DNA of 29,074 bases from a virus: the IMG/VR virus record IMGVR_UViG_3300019763_000074, positions 1-29,074 of that record. The stretch is one strand, 5' to 3'. The notes under the pieces are model-generated. The model made no database searches, had not been told where the DNA came from, and was given only the letters and a program-made list of their open reading frames with translations. Of the stretch, positions 1 to 6,477 are shown piece after piece. Position 1 is the first letter of the stretch; each line of letters opens with the position of its first letter. A program made the position numbers and the translations under genes.

Positions 1-1018
1 ATACAGGCCAAGACAATGTAACCTTACCAGTGTCAATATGATTTTGATTAATTCTATATTGTTCAACTTCCTTTGAAGTCGATGTAACATTTGTCCATTC
101 GTCTGGGTAATATTCTGACTCAAACAATACAGGATATGAAATTGATACTTCATCACCTATAACCAATTGACCATCTAACCCCAACTCAGACCACGTAAGA
201 ACACGTCTATTCGTGTACAGTTGATCAAAGTCAACAAACTTTGTAGTAGTTATTCCATTTACAGTTAATTTAATATCAGATTGTACATTGGTATCAAACT
301 TATCACTGTAATCAATACAAGGTGTGTGTTTCAACACCAACGACTTATTCAATATATTATTAGTAGTGATTGTTACATCCTCTACTACCGTTTTAACTTC
401 CTTGAGTACATCCTTCCATTCTGGTTTATATGTCGGCAGAGTAGATCCCTGTAACACATATGATCGTAATAATACATATCCCGGAGAATCAAAGACATAT
501 TCCTTCGGTAACCCTGTGTCATCATCATTTCCCCACCTATAAACCATACTCTCATTCAATGGTGGTGCTGGATTAATCTCAAGTTGATTTGTTGATCTAT
601 GGTATTTCCAATTATATCTGGATGGTGTATATTTTTCTAATGTCTTTAGGAAATCCAATGCTATATGATAACTTACCAAATCAGGTCCACCACTTATCAT
701 GTTCCCAAACATACCTTGTCCAAACATATAGTTCTCTATTGTGAACAGGGTATTAATACCACCACTACGAATCGCATGATCATCATACTCAATAACCTCA
801 CAAACCCCAGCAGGCAAATCATATAAGGTTTTTCCTCCTTGTAACATAATCGTAAAGTATGCTTCTTGTGTCGCGTTACCAATCGCCCACTTGATCCATT
901 TCTGTCTGGCATAATCAATGTGCTCGCTTATCTGGTCATCACACATTTCAACCTTGACCATCGGTTCACCTAAACGATTACGAACTTTTTGTATTAATTG
1001 ACTTCTTGAGATCGCCAT
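1..1018 (-). CDS. Putative virion structural protein, partial (3' end outside window)
   Basis: An open frame runs from an ATG at 1018 to the window edge without a stop (339 codons seen). The N-terminus (MAISRSQLIQKVRNRLG, then 'CDDQISEHIDYARQKWIKWA') resembles the start of virion or neck/tail-associated proteins annotated in many large tailed phages, where a short helical domain precedes beta-rich sequence. That match is from memory of the family and gives no precise function. The start codon overlaps the stop of the preceding gene by one base (TAATG), so the two are probably translationally coupled. It follows terL in the late direction, which suits a head-tail or neck role. No catalytic motif was seen. 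Confidence 0.6.
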   Translation of the reverse strand, partial: MAISRSQLIQKVRNRLGEPMVKVEMCDDQISEHIDYARQKWIKWAIGNATQEAYFTIMLQGGKTLYDLPAGVCEVIEYDDHAIRSGGINTLFTIENYMFGQGMFGNMISGGPDLVSYHIALDFLKTLEKYTPSRYNWKYHRSTNQLEINPAPPLNESMVYRWGNDDDTGLPKEYVFDSPGYVLLRSYVLQGSTLPTYKPEWKDVLKEVKTVVEDVTITTNNILNKSLVLKHTPCIDYSDKFDTNVQSDIKLTVNGITTTKFVDFDQLYTNRRVLTWSELGLDGQLVIGDEVSISYPVLFESEYYPDEWTNVTSTSKEVEQYRINQNHIDTGKVTLSWPV

Positions 1019-1338
1019 TATTCAGATCCTCCATCACCATTATAATTAGGGTCAACATCTGCCTTATTTGGTATTTTATCAAGGACTTCTTGTAGATCCG
1101 TATTAATAGACTCACCTAATTTCTGTGACATCTTTTGTATCTTCTCTTTTAAATTTATAATGTTCTTTTTTAAATTAACAATGCCTTCTTTCTGTCTCCT
1201 ACGTCTTTCGTTATCCTCATCAGGCTTTTCCCCCTTTGCATACTCCAAATCACCCAGAGCAACATTCAAATCGAAAATAGCCTTCTTGTATTCTCTAACC
1301 ATTTCATAATCTTCTTTTATATATCCAAAAAATCTCAT
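1018..1338 (-). CDS. Small charged coiled-coil protein, unknown function
   Basis: This 106-residue protein is very rich in Lys, Glu and Arg. Residues about 15-90 form a likely long helix or coiled coil (for example 'NLKKNIINLKEKIQKMSQKL'), ending in a short acidic, Gly-rich tail. The start is ATG 1338, with a GAGGTG ribosome-binding sequence at 1344-1349. A late-promoter-like box (GATAAATA, 1355-1362 on the complement) overlaps the terL stop just upstream. It lies between terL and a probable structural gene. No family is recognised. A small virion, chaperone or scaffold role is only a guess from composition and position. Confidence 0.7.
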   Translation of the reverse strand: MRFFGYIKEDYEMVREYKKAIFDLNVALGDLEYAKGEKPDEDNERRRRQKEGIVNLKKNIINLKEKIQKMSQKLGESINTDLQEVLDKIPNKADVDPNYNGDGGSE

Positions 1339-1354
1339 ATTTACACCTCAATGA

Positions 1355-1362
1355 TATTTATC
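1355..1362 (-). promoter_or_regulatory. Possible T4-type late promoter (variant GATAAATA)
   Basis: Reads GATAAATA on the minus strand, one base off the T4 late consensus TATAAATA. It lies 17 bases before the start of the coiled-coil gene at 1338. The position matches the exact boxes elsewhere in the window, but the first base differs, so activity is uncertain. Confidence 0.35.
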
Positions 1363-2443
1363 ATTTACTGGCCAACCAAGACCAATCCTCTTCCATTGCA
1401 CCATCCCCAAAATCTGCCAGAACTCCCCACGCCTCATCCTCATTCTCTTCTGCGACAAATTGATATGATTCATCAAACACTTCTTGTTCTAATACAAATA
1501 TTGCCCAGTACAATGCAGATACAAGGTCATCAGCGATATTAACACCAGCATACCTACCGTTACCTACATCTTGAAAGTCGGCTAGTTGTTCAACGGTTCT
1601 TGGGTCAATAATCTCAACACATTTATCTTCAAGTATCTTTTTCATCAAAAGAACTGCCAGTGTTTTTGATTTTGTTGTAGCTCGTATACCCAAATCTCGT
1701 TCTTTACTACCTGTATTTATAAGATTTTCGTTCTCGTATTCCCACCACAGTCTATTTACTACCGGAGCACCCTCTCCATTATTCTCACACATTATATGAG
1801 CATCATTATAATAGTATGAAGTTCGGTTAACAATTGACGCAAAACTGTATACATCTGTATAGTTATCTTCCCATACAGCAACCTGTGTCATCGTTACTGG
1901 TGTGATACTATCAATCCTAAGTATCTGAATAACTGATGAGTTTTCTCCTGTACCTTTGGCTGTATCAACTCCCATTACATAAGTACAACCAGACTTTGGT
2001 TTCTCCCAAATTCTGAACTTACCTAACATATCAAGGAACTCTGGCTCTTTTCTTCGTTTAAATAATCTCTCAATACAAACAGAATCTATAACTGTATTAC
2101 TTGAACCGATAAACTCACAATTGTGGTGAACGAAACCATCACCGTAATACACATCACCACCAGTGACACCCAATAGATCATATACATCTGACCCACCAAG
2201 ATTAATTATCTTTTTTATCTTGACCTCGCCATAATGTCTATGTATGATGGTATCGTTAACAGATAGGTCATCCGCAAACACTTCACCAGAAAGAGTGACA
2301 AATCGGTGACCAACAGAAACTTCACAATACAATCCATTGTCACATTCAAATCTATAACCCTCTTTTTCCAACTTCTGTACACCAACAAAACTTTGAAATC
2401 CTGTAGGTGTCAACACTTTATATTTTGTATTTCCTTTCAACAT
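1361..2443 (-). CDS. 17: Large terminase, C-terminal half: split-intein C-fragment plus nuclease domain
   Basis: 360 residues. Residues 1-108 are a split-intein C-fragment: it opens MLKGNTKYKVLTPTGFQSF, has a block-B-like S-V-G-H at 43-46, and ends in His107-Asn108 before Cys109 (the +1 nucleophile). Residues 109-360 are the gp17 C-extein, starting CEFIGSSNTVID. This is the RNase H-like packaging nuclease, with likely metal ligands Asp160 (GVDTAKG), Glu220 (MCENNGEG) and Asp306 (NIADDLVSA). The intein part closely resembles the C-fragment of AceL-TerL (about 104 residues, similar opening) as I remember it. After splicing with the protein at 3112-3957 it would give a continuous TerL of ordinary size. 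The start, ATG 2443, lies 26 bases inside the endonuclease gene upstream, so coupling is likely. Confidence 0.93.
   Translation of the reverse strand: MLKGNTKYKVLTPTGFQSFVGVQKLEKEGYRFECDNGLYCEVSVGHRFVTLSGEVFADDLSVNDTIIHRHYGEVKIKKIINLGGSDVYDLLGVTGGDVYYGDGFVHHNCEFIGSSNTVIDSVCIERLFKRRKEPEFLDMLGKFRIWEKPKSGCTYVMGVDTAKGTGENSSVIQILRIDSITPVTMTQVAVWEDNYTDVYSFASIVNRTSYYYNDAHIMCENNGEGAPVVNRLWWEYENENLINTGSKERDLGIRATTKSKTLAVLLMKKILEDKCVEIIDPRTVEQLADFQDVGNGRYAGVNIADDLVSALYWAIFVLEQEVFDESYQFVAEENEDEAWGVLADFGDGAMEEDWSWLASK
2120..2443 (-). other. Split intein C-fragment (108 residues) in TerL
   Basis: Encodes residues 1-108 of the TerL C-terminal half. The visible splicing residues are His46 in block B, the penultimate His107 and terminal Asn108. 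The C-extein begins with Cys109, encoded TGT at 2117-2119. The fragment carries nearly the whole intein fold, including block B, which is the mark of the atypical AceL-TerL type of split. Confidence 0.9.
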
Positions 2444-3068
2444 TTTTCCACACCTTACCCTTTATGATCCGTTCAATTTGTTGTGGTGTAACACCATATT
2501 CACCTGCAAACTTCAAACTGAACGCCCTAATGTATGACATTGGTCTTCCATTCTTCATGACTTGACCAACACCTTCTATATATGGCTGGTCTTCAAACAT
2601 TTCAATGATTTGTATAACAATTGATTCTGTCAACTTTGTATTTGGTGGAAGAATCCCCTTACGAGTATCACACCACTTTTTACGCTGTTCTTCGGTGTGA
2701 TTACATCCTTTAAATGGGATACCATCACGTTCCACTCTCTTCTTTGCTGACTCACTCATCTTCTGTCTTGATTCTTCTGTATAAATATATCCTCTGGTTG
2801 TAAAATCATGACAAAGATGGTTACCCTTACCGTCAATTGATTCATTCAATCCATTATTGTAAGTATCATACAACTCTATATAATATTCCTCTCTGACACC
2901 AATATGAGAATAATCATCACTTCTTTCTAATATATCAAATTCAAATGAAAATCCCAAGAACCTATCTGATCTGGAATGGGCTGTCATTCTTCGTTTCAAC
3001 CCTTTGTCAAATGTTGTTCCTATATAAAGTTGACCATCACTTCTGGTTATTTTATAAACTATGTACAT
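2418..3068 (-). CDS. Free-standing GIY-YIG homing endonuclease inside the split terL gene
   Basis: The start is ATG 3068 (216 residues: MYIVYKITRSDGQLYIGTT), because GGAGGAAATT immediately precedes it. An ATG at 3080 is in frame but lacks such a site. The first ~90 residues are a GIY-YIG nuclease domain: a variant YIVYKI / LYIGTT core, the Arg region LKRRMTAHS and a catalytic-Glu helix (REEYYIELYDTYNNGLN). Next come a NUMOD3-like DNA-binding motif (YTEESRQKMSESAKKR, HTEEQRKKW) and a C-terminal helix-turn-helix-like part (YGVTPQQIERIIKGKVWKN). It sits exactly between the two terL halves and has its own exact late promoter. Such enzymes usually cut copies of the gene lacking the insertion and so spread it; that role is inferred from the family. 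Confidence 0.9.
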   Translation of the reverse strand: MYIVYKITRSDGQLYIGTTFDKGLKRRMTAHSRSDRFLGFSFEFDILERSDDYSHIGVREEYYIELYDTYNNGLNESIDGKGNHLCHDFTTRGYIYTEESRQKMSESAKKRVERDGIPFKGCNHTEEQRKKWCDTRKGILPPNTKLTESIVIQIIEMFEDQPYIEGVGQVMKNGRPMSYIRAFSLKFAGEYGVTPQQIERIIKGKVWKNVERKYKI

Positions 3069-3088
3069 AATTTCCTCCATATATACAG

Positions 3089-3096
3089 TATTTATA
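3089..3096 (-). promoter_or_regulatory. T4-type late promoter TATAAATA before the homing endonuclease
   Basis: An exact TATAAATA on the minus strand, 21 bases before ATG 3068. It is followed by the GGAGGA ribosome-binding site. The position lies in the short gap after the terL N-half stop, so the endonuclease can be transcribed separately late in infection. Confidence 0.7.
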
Positions 3097-3111
3097 AAAT
3101 CCTATGAATTG

Positions 3112-3957
3112 TCAACCGAAATTATCATACAGATCCGAAATCTTTATGTCCTGTATAATTCCTGTCGATTCATCCTTTATTGTCACCAAAGAATTTTCAC
3201 CCAAGCAACCAAACTCTTGATTAAATTTGACTTTACCAAGGTTAGACATCTGTTCTGCCGCCCACTCTTCATCCCTTCCGGGAACTGCACGATAATCAAA
3301 ACGAGCGTGTTTAAATGTATTCTTACCTTCTTCCGCCTTTGAATAAATTTCATGGAACTTATTATACAATCCATTTGGTGTGGAAATTATAATAATCTTT
3401 GATTCTTTTGACGCTGAAATTGTTGGGTAGTTTGATGCCCAAAATTCATCTGCTTTCCATGAAGGTTCAACGAAAGCAAACTCATCACAAATCAACATTC
3501 CCATCGGCTCACCACGAAATGAATCTTTTGATGTCGCCGCAATATAAATCTTTGTATGGTTGTCAAACTCTATGGTAGTCTGTGCCCATCCCGGAACTCC
3601 GGGTTTTAACCAAACTGGTAATAATTCATACATGTATTTCAGTCGTGCCAAAAAGTTCTTTGCGGCATCAGCTTTGTTGGATACGATACCAATATTCTTA
3701 TGACTGTGAAAACATGCAAACCATAATGCGTATGCAGCAACAATGGTTGATTTACCTGACTGTCGTGATAACAAACATACATTAAAACGATTGTCTATAA
3801 AGTTTTGTATTAGTTCTCTCTGATAGTCGTATGGTTGAAATGTTTCAACACCACTATCTTGACTAACTATTTTTATATAATGACTAATAAAGTATAATAC
3901 ATCATTCTTACACCTATTAAGTTCTCTAACTTCCGTTGGAGTATAATCATATTCCAA
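3112..3957 (-). CDS. 17: Large terminase, N-terminal half: ATPase domain plus split-intein N-fragment
   Basis: 281 residues when counted from TTG 3957. Residues 1-250 are the packaging motor ATPase of T4 gp17. Walker A is SRQSGKST (64-71), Walker B is MLICDEF with Asp158 and Glu159, and there is a coupling-like motif STPNG (192-196). Cys251 then opens a 31-residue intein N-fragment (CLGENSLVTIKDESTGIIQD...) that ends at a TGA. The start is doubtful: there is no ATG in the frame, and TTG 3957 lacks a ribosome-binding site. The frame is open upstream to a TAG at 4015-4017, and the translation there (GGNVKYDDYVKAPN) looks like native TerL N-terminus. An ATT codon at 4002-4000 follows AGGGAAGG at good spacing and may be the true start. 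It works with the protein at 1361-2443. Confidence 0.9.
   Translation of the reverse strand: MEYDYTPTEVRELNRCKNDVLYFISHYIKIVSQDSGVETFQPYDYQRELIQNFIDNRFNVCLLSRQSGKSTIVAAYALWFACFHSHKNIGIVSNKADAAKNFLARLKYMYELLPVWLKPGVPGWAQTTIEFDNHTKIYIAATSKDSFRGEPMGMLICDEFAFVEPSWKADEFWASNYPTISASKESKIIIISTPNGLYNKFHEIYSKAEEGKNTFKHARFDYRAVPGRDEEWAAEQMSNLGKVKFNQEFGCLGENSLVTIKDESTGIIQDIKISDLYDNFG
3115..3207 (-). other. Split intein N-fragment (31 residues) in TerL
   Basis: Encodes residues 251-281 of the TerL N-half, beginning at the catalytic Cys251 directly after the extein sequence FNQEFG. Canonical split inteins have N-fragments near 100 residues. This one is about a third of that, like AceL-TerL (25 residues). 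The matching C-fragment is at 2120-2443. Confidence 0.88.
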
Positions 3958-4018
3958 ATTAGGAGCTTTTACATAGTCATCATATTTGACGTTACCACCA
4001 ATAACACACCTTCCCTAA

Positions 4019-4052
4019 AATGGGTGACCCCTGTATTTCAGGATCACCCATT
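4019..4052 (-). terminator. Hairpin after phoH / in terL leader
   Basis: A 9-bp stem (4019-4027 with 4044-4052) continues through an inner 4-bp stem (CCTG/CAGG) around a five-base loop. On the minus strand it ends in TTTT and then AGGG. It can terminate phoH transcription. However, the late promoter box at 4060-4067 lies just upstream, so it would also form the 5' end of a terL transcript. Confidence 0.65.
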
Positions 4053-4059
4053 CACATTT

Positions 4060-4067
4060 TATTTATA
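4060..4067 (-). promoter_or_regulatory. T4-type late promoter TATAAATA before terL
   Basis: An exact TATAAATA on the minus strand overlapping the phoH stop codon. Transcription would start near 4054, immediately before the hairpin at 4019-4052. It is the only visible promoter for terL. Confidence 0.65.
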
Positions 4068-5247
4068 AACCTGTCTCTCTAACCATATCGGCTATTGGAC
4101 CTCTTGATTTGTTTCCACCAAGGACAACATGTCCATAGTTAGGTTGTCCTTTGAATAATCTAACCATCCAATTCAATCCATTATTCTCTGCATTCAAATG
4201 AATATTATCAATCTGTCGTACATCTCCTGTACAAATAACTTTTACATTATCCCCCATACGAGAAAGAACCGTTCTCATTTCATCTCGTCCAAGGTTCTGA
4301 ACCTCATCAATCAACACAATTGCATCATCAATGTTCATACCCCGTAAAAAGTTTATAGGTAACATTTCAACTGCCTTATGATTCAGTTCCAACTTGTTTG
4401 TCTCTACATCTTCCCATGCTCTGTTAGCTGGTCTAAGATCGTGTAATTTTTCCATTAAATCCTGAATAGGTCTAAAATATGGATACATTTTATCACTGAC
4501 ATCTCCGGGTAAGAACCCAAGTTCATTACCTATTTCGATGTTTGCTTTAAATATAAAAATCTTCTTGTATTTCTTTTTTTCAAATACCTGATCAAACATT
4601 GATGCTAGTGTGATAAAGGTCTTACCGAATCCTGCCTCTGATTGTATCGTCACTAAATCAATCTCTGGGTCTGTAATTAGTTCTATGGCGGCTTTCTGAT
4701 ACTGTGTCCTTGGTGATACCTTCCATACAGTATTTTCGCCAACTGCTGACTCCTCTCCATACTTGTTATTGAAATATAGTTTCCCTTCATTCCAATAAAA
4801 ACAGTTCTTTTCTAATTGTTCTCCCTCATCAACATTAACAAACCCCGTATATCGTTGTGATTCTGATTGAAATGGGTTACTATCTCTAAACTCTTCTGAT
4901 TCAATACCTAATTTCTGTGCCTTAAATCTTAGAAGATTATCGTTTGTAACAAAGATAGCATCTGTAATCTTATCTTGGTTTGATTGGATCTCTCGTAGAA
5001 TCGAATTATCGGGTGATTCGTGTTTTACCCCGTTATGTATAATTGTTACGTATTCAAAATTTTCTCTGATTACATTTATTGCTCTTGTAACTTGATGTCT
5101 TTTCTTTTGGTTTCCTTTTAGTTTATCTAACTCTTCTATAACAGTAGCAGGAATGTATATATTGTTCTCTTCTCCATTCCTTAAAATTTCAATGCAATTT
5201 TCATTATCCAGTAACACGTTAGTGTCAAGAACGTAATTTTTTTTCAT
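4063..5247 (-). CDS. phoH: PhoH-like protein with N-terminal PIN domain
   Basis: 394 residues. The PIN ribonuclease-like domain covers about 1-130, with the acidic residues of the fold at Asp8 (LDTNVLLD), Glu39, Asp96 and Asp103. A PhoH P-loop ATPase covers about 175-394: Walker A EAGFGKT (204-210), Walker B IVLIDE (310-315), and 'CTGDVRQID' after it. PIN-PhoH fusions (PhoH2/YlaK type) are ATP-dependent RNA-acting proteins in bacteria, and PhoH genes are common in marine phages. The phage role is unknown. It lies between the small and large terminase genes, downstream of gp16 with a 36-base gap. The start is ATG 5247; an AGGAG lies 11 bases upstream, rather far. Confidence 0.9.
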   Translation of the reverse strand: MKKNYVLDTNVLLDNENCIEILRNGEENNIYIPATVIEELDKLKGNQKKRHQVTRAINVIRENFEYVTIIHNGVKHESPDNSILREIQSNQDKITDAIFVTNDNLLRFKAQKLGIESEEFRDSNPFQSESQRYTGFVNVDEGEQLEKNCFYWNEGKLYFNNKYGEESAVGENTVWKVSPRTQYQKAAIELITDPEIDLVTIQSEAGFGKTFITLASMFDQVFEKKKYKKIFIFKANIEIGNELGFLPGDVSDKMYPYFRPIQDLMEKLHDLRPANRAWEDVETNKLELNHKAVEMLPINFLRGMNIDDAIVLIDEVQNLGRDEMRTVLSRMGDNVKVICTGDVRQIDNIHLNAENNGLNWMVRLFKGQPNYGHVVLGGNKSRGPIADMVRETGL

Positions 5248-5283
5248 ATTAGGGAAACTCCTGTATTTTTTAATTTTTATATC

Positions 5284-5868
5284 TTATTCACTTGTTTCTG
5301 TACTATCATCGATGGGATCATCAATGGTTTCCACACACACCTCCCTTTGTATTTCATCAGCGTGAATCATATCCAACAGATCTTCTCTGGTCATAACCAT
5401 TACAGTATTATTTGTATCTGTACCTGTTCCTGAAACTCTACTCCCAGCTTTCTCTGCGGCTAATGCGGCTTTGACAGCCACTTCTTTTTCCTTTACTTCT
5501 ACCATCTTCATATTGTATTCATGTTTCCATAATCCAAACGATGAGTTTTGTACGGATGTTGCTGCTGATGTGATTGAATTGATTAATTGACCACACACTT
5601 CATACATTCGTGCGTTCGTCTCACCACCATTAAGAATAGCGTTCTGTGCGGTGTCTAATAGGGTGTTGGCTCTCTCAATATTTGTTAAGAGTATGATATC
5701 AGGGTCTTGATCTTTTTGACCTCTTATAACCTCTGCCAGTTGATTTCTCATATCCCTTATTTCTTGGATTTGTTGTTCGTTCTCTTCTGTTGTATCTATA
5801 TCAAATTCTTGTTCAAGTATATTTGTGTTTACTTGTGAATTAGCTCTGTCTTCATCATACTGAGACAT
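5284..5868 (-). CDS. 16: Probable small terminase subunit (gp16-like)
   Basis: 194 residues from ATG 5868 (MSQYDEDRANSQ), chosen because AGGAG lies about 10 bases upstream. The frame is open to 5976, but that extension has no such site. The N-terminus is acidic. The helical centre reads 'DIILLTNIERANTLLDTAQ' and 'TNARMYEVCGQLINSI', followed by a Lys/Glu/Ala helix and an acidic tail. The central pattern (IERAN.LLD, N.R..EV..Q.INSI) is what I recall for gp16 in marine T4-like phages. Its place before phoH and terL agrees. The small subunit recognises DNA and regulates the gp17 motor. The assignment rests on pattern and position, not on a strong motif. Confidence 0.7.
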   Translation of the reverse strand: MSQYDEDRANSQVNTNILEQEFDIDTTEENEQQIQEIRDMRNQLAEVIRGQKDQDPDIILLTNIERANTLLDTAQNAILNGGETNARMYEVCGQLINSITSAATSVQNSSFGLWKHEYNMKMVEVKEKEVAVKAALAAEKAGSRVSGTGTDTNNTVMVMTREDLLDMIHADEIQREVCVETIDDPIDDSTETSE

Positions 5869-5890
5869 ATATTTTATTCTCCTGTTTACA

Positions 5891-5898
5891 TATTTATT
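5891..5898 (-). promoter_or_regulatory. Possible late promoter (AATAAATA) before gp16-like gene
   Basis: AATAAATA on the minus strand, one base off the T4 late consensus, 23 bases before ATG 5868 and upstream of its AGGAG. The spacing is the same as for the exact boxes elsewhere in the window. Confidence 0.45.
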
Positions 5899-6030
5899 GG
5901 AATGATTTAGACTAAGGTTATTAACCGCCGAGGGTAATATGATATATACTACTACACTATCTGTACCAAGTTTCATCCCTATACATTTTATTTCTTCTAA
6001 TTGTATTTATGTATTTTATATAGAAGATAG

Positions 6031-6070
6031 AAGAAATATTTACACTGGTTTCTTAGTGTAAATATTTCTT
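6031..6070. repeat. Perfect 16-bp inverted repeat, possible terminator or operator
   Basis: Arms AAGAAATATTTACACT (6031-6046) and AGTGTAAATATTTCTT (6055-6070) are exactly complementary around an 8-base spacer. It lies in the 289-base gap between divergent genes, 20 bases upstream of the sigma70-like promoter for the plus-strand gene. There is no clean U-tract on either side, so a protein-binding site is as likely as a terminator. The remaining gap sequence shows no gene. Confidence 0.75.
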
Positions 6071-6090
6071 TATCCGTAGGATGATTATAC

Positions 6091-6119
6091 TTGTAATGGT
6101 TAAACCTATTTGATATAAT
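6091..6119 (+). promoter_or_regulatory. Sigma70-like promoter for the plus-strand small gene
   Basis: A -35-like TTGTAA (6091-6096) and a perfect -10 TATAAT (6114-6119) are separated by 17 bases. Transcription would begin near 6126, about 32 bases before ATG 6158. This is a host-type promoter, unlike the late boxes of neighbouring genes, and suggests early expression. Confidence 0.7.
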
Positions 6120-6157
6120 CTTTTTGTTGGTTGACAAAACCCTTGAAAGGATAACTT

Positions 6158-6421
6158 ATGAAAACTGTAACAAAGAAGTTTTTATCAGATGACAATCACG
6201 GATGGCTTTCAGTTAAGAAGAAAGAGTTGTTTGATTTAGGTATTTCACAAGAGATTAGTGGATGGTCATATATGAAAGGTCAATCAGTTTACTTGGAAGA
6301 GGATGCTGATGCTGATATTTACATTAAAGCCCAAAGAAGTATTGGGGTCACTGTGTTGATCATTCGTGGTAAACAATATAAGACTTCTCCAATTCGTAAA
6401 TATTCAGGATATAGTGTATAA
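6158..6421 (+). CDS. Small phage protein, unknown function
   Basis: 87 residues, the only plus-strand gene in the window. It starts MKTVTKKFLSDDNHGWLSVKK, continues 'LFDLGISQEISGWSYMKGQSVYLEEDADADIYIKA', and ends 'TSPIRKYSGYSV'. Small phage proteins with this pattern (HGWL.V, LGI...IS..SY..G..VYLEED, SPIR.Y) are familiar to me from diverse phages, but no function is established. AAAGGATAACTT lies just before the ATG. It is expressed from a sigma70-like promoter and ends against the gp23 terminator, in the middle of the late gene block. No signal peptide or membrane segment is visible. Confidence 0.88.
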   Translation: MKTVTKKFLSDDNHGWLSVKKKELFDLGISQEISGWSYMKGQSVYLEEDADADIYIKAQRSIGVTVLIIRGKQYKTSPIRKYSGYSV

Positions 6422-6425
6422 AAAA

Positions 6426-6451
6426 AGGGATACACAATTAAGTGTATCCCT
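6426..6451 (-). terminator. Rho-independent terminator of gp23 (bidirectional stem)
   Basis: A perfect 10-bp stem, AGGGATACAC / GTGTATCCCT, with a 6-base loop. On the minus strand it is followed by seven T (6420-6426, the last overlapping the stem base), so it ends the gp23 message. The same stem faces the 3' end of the plus-strand gene and can block convergent reading. Confidence 0.9.
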
Positions 6452-6477
6452 AAATTTAACTTATATCAACTTACCGA

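Noticed and set aside
324-542. Plus-strand frame of 72 codons near the left edge
   Set aside because: Opposite a continuous minus-strand structural gene running off the window; no ribosome-binding site or motif.
3068-3080. Endonuclease start at ATG 3080
   Set aside because: The GGAGGA ribosome-binding site lies inside that extension and directly before ATG 3068, where the GIY-YIG domain begins.
1361-3957. terL as a pseudogene broken by an insertion
   Set aside because: Both halves keep all catalytic residues, and the break carries complete intein fragments with Cys, His and Asn at the splice points. A functional split gene explains it better.
6130-6135. TTGACA as a -35 element for the plus-strand gene
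   Set aside because: No -10 sequence lies 16-18 bases downstream before the ATG; the TTGTAA/TATAAT pair upstream is a much better promoter.
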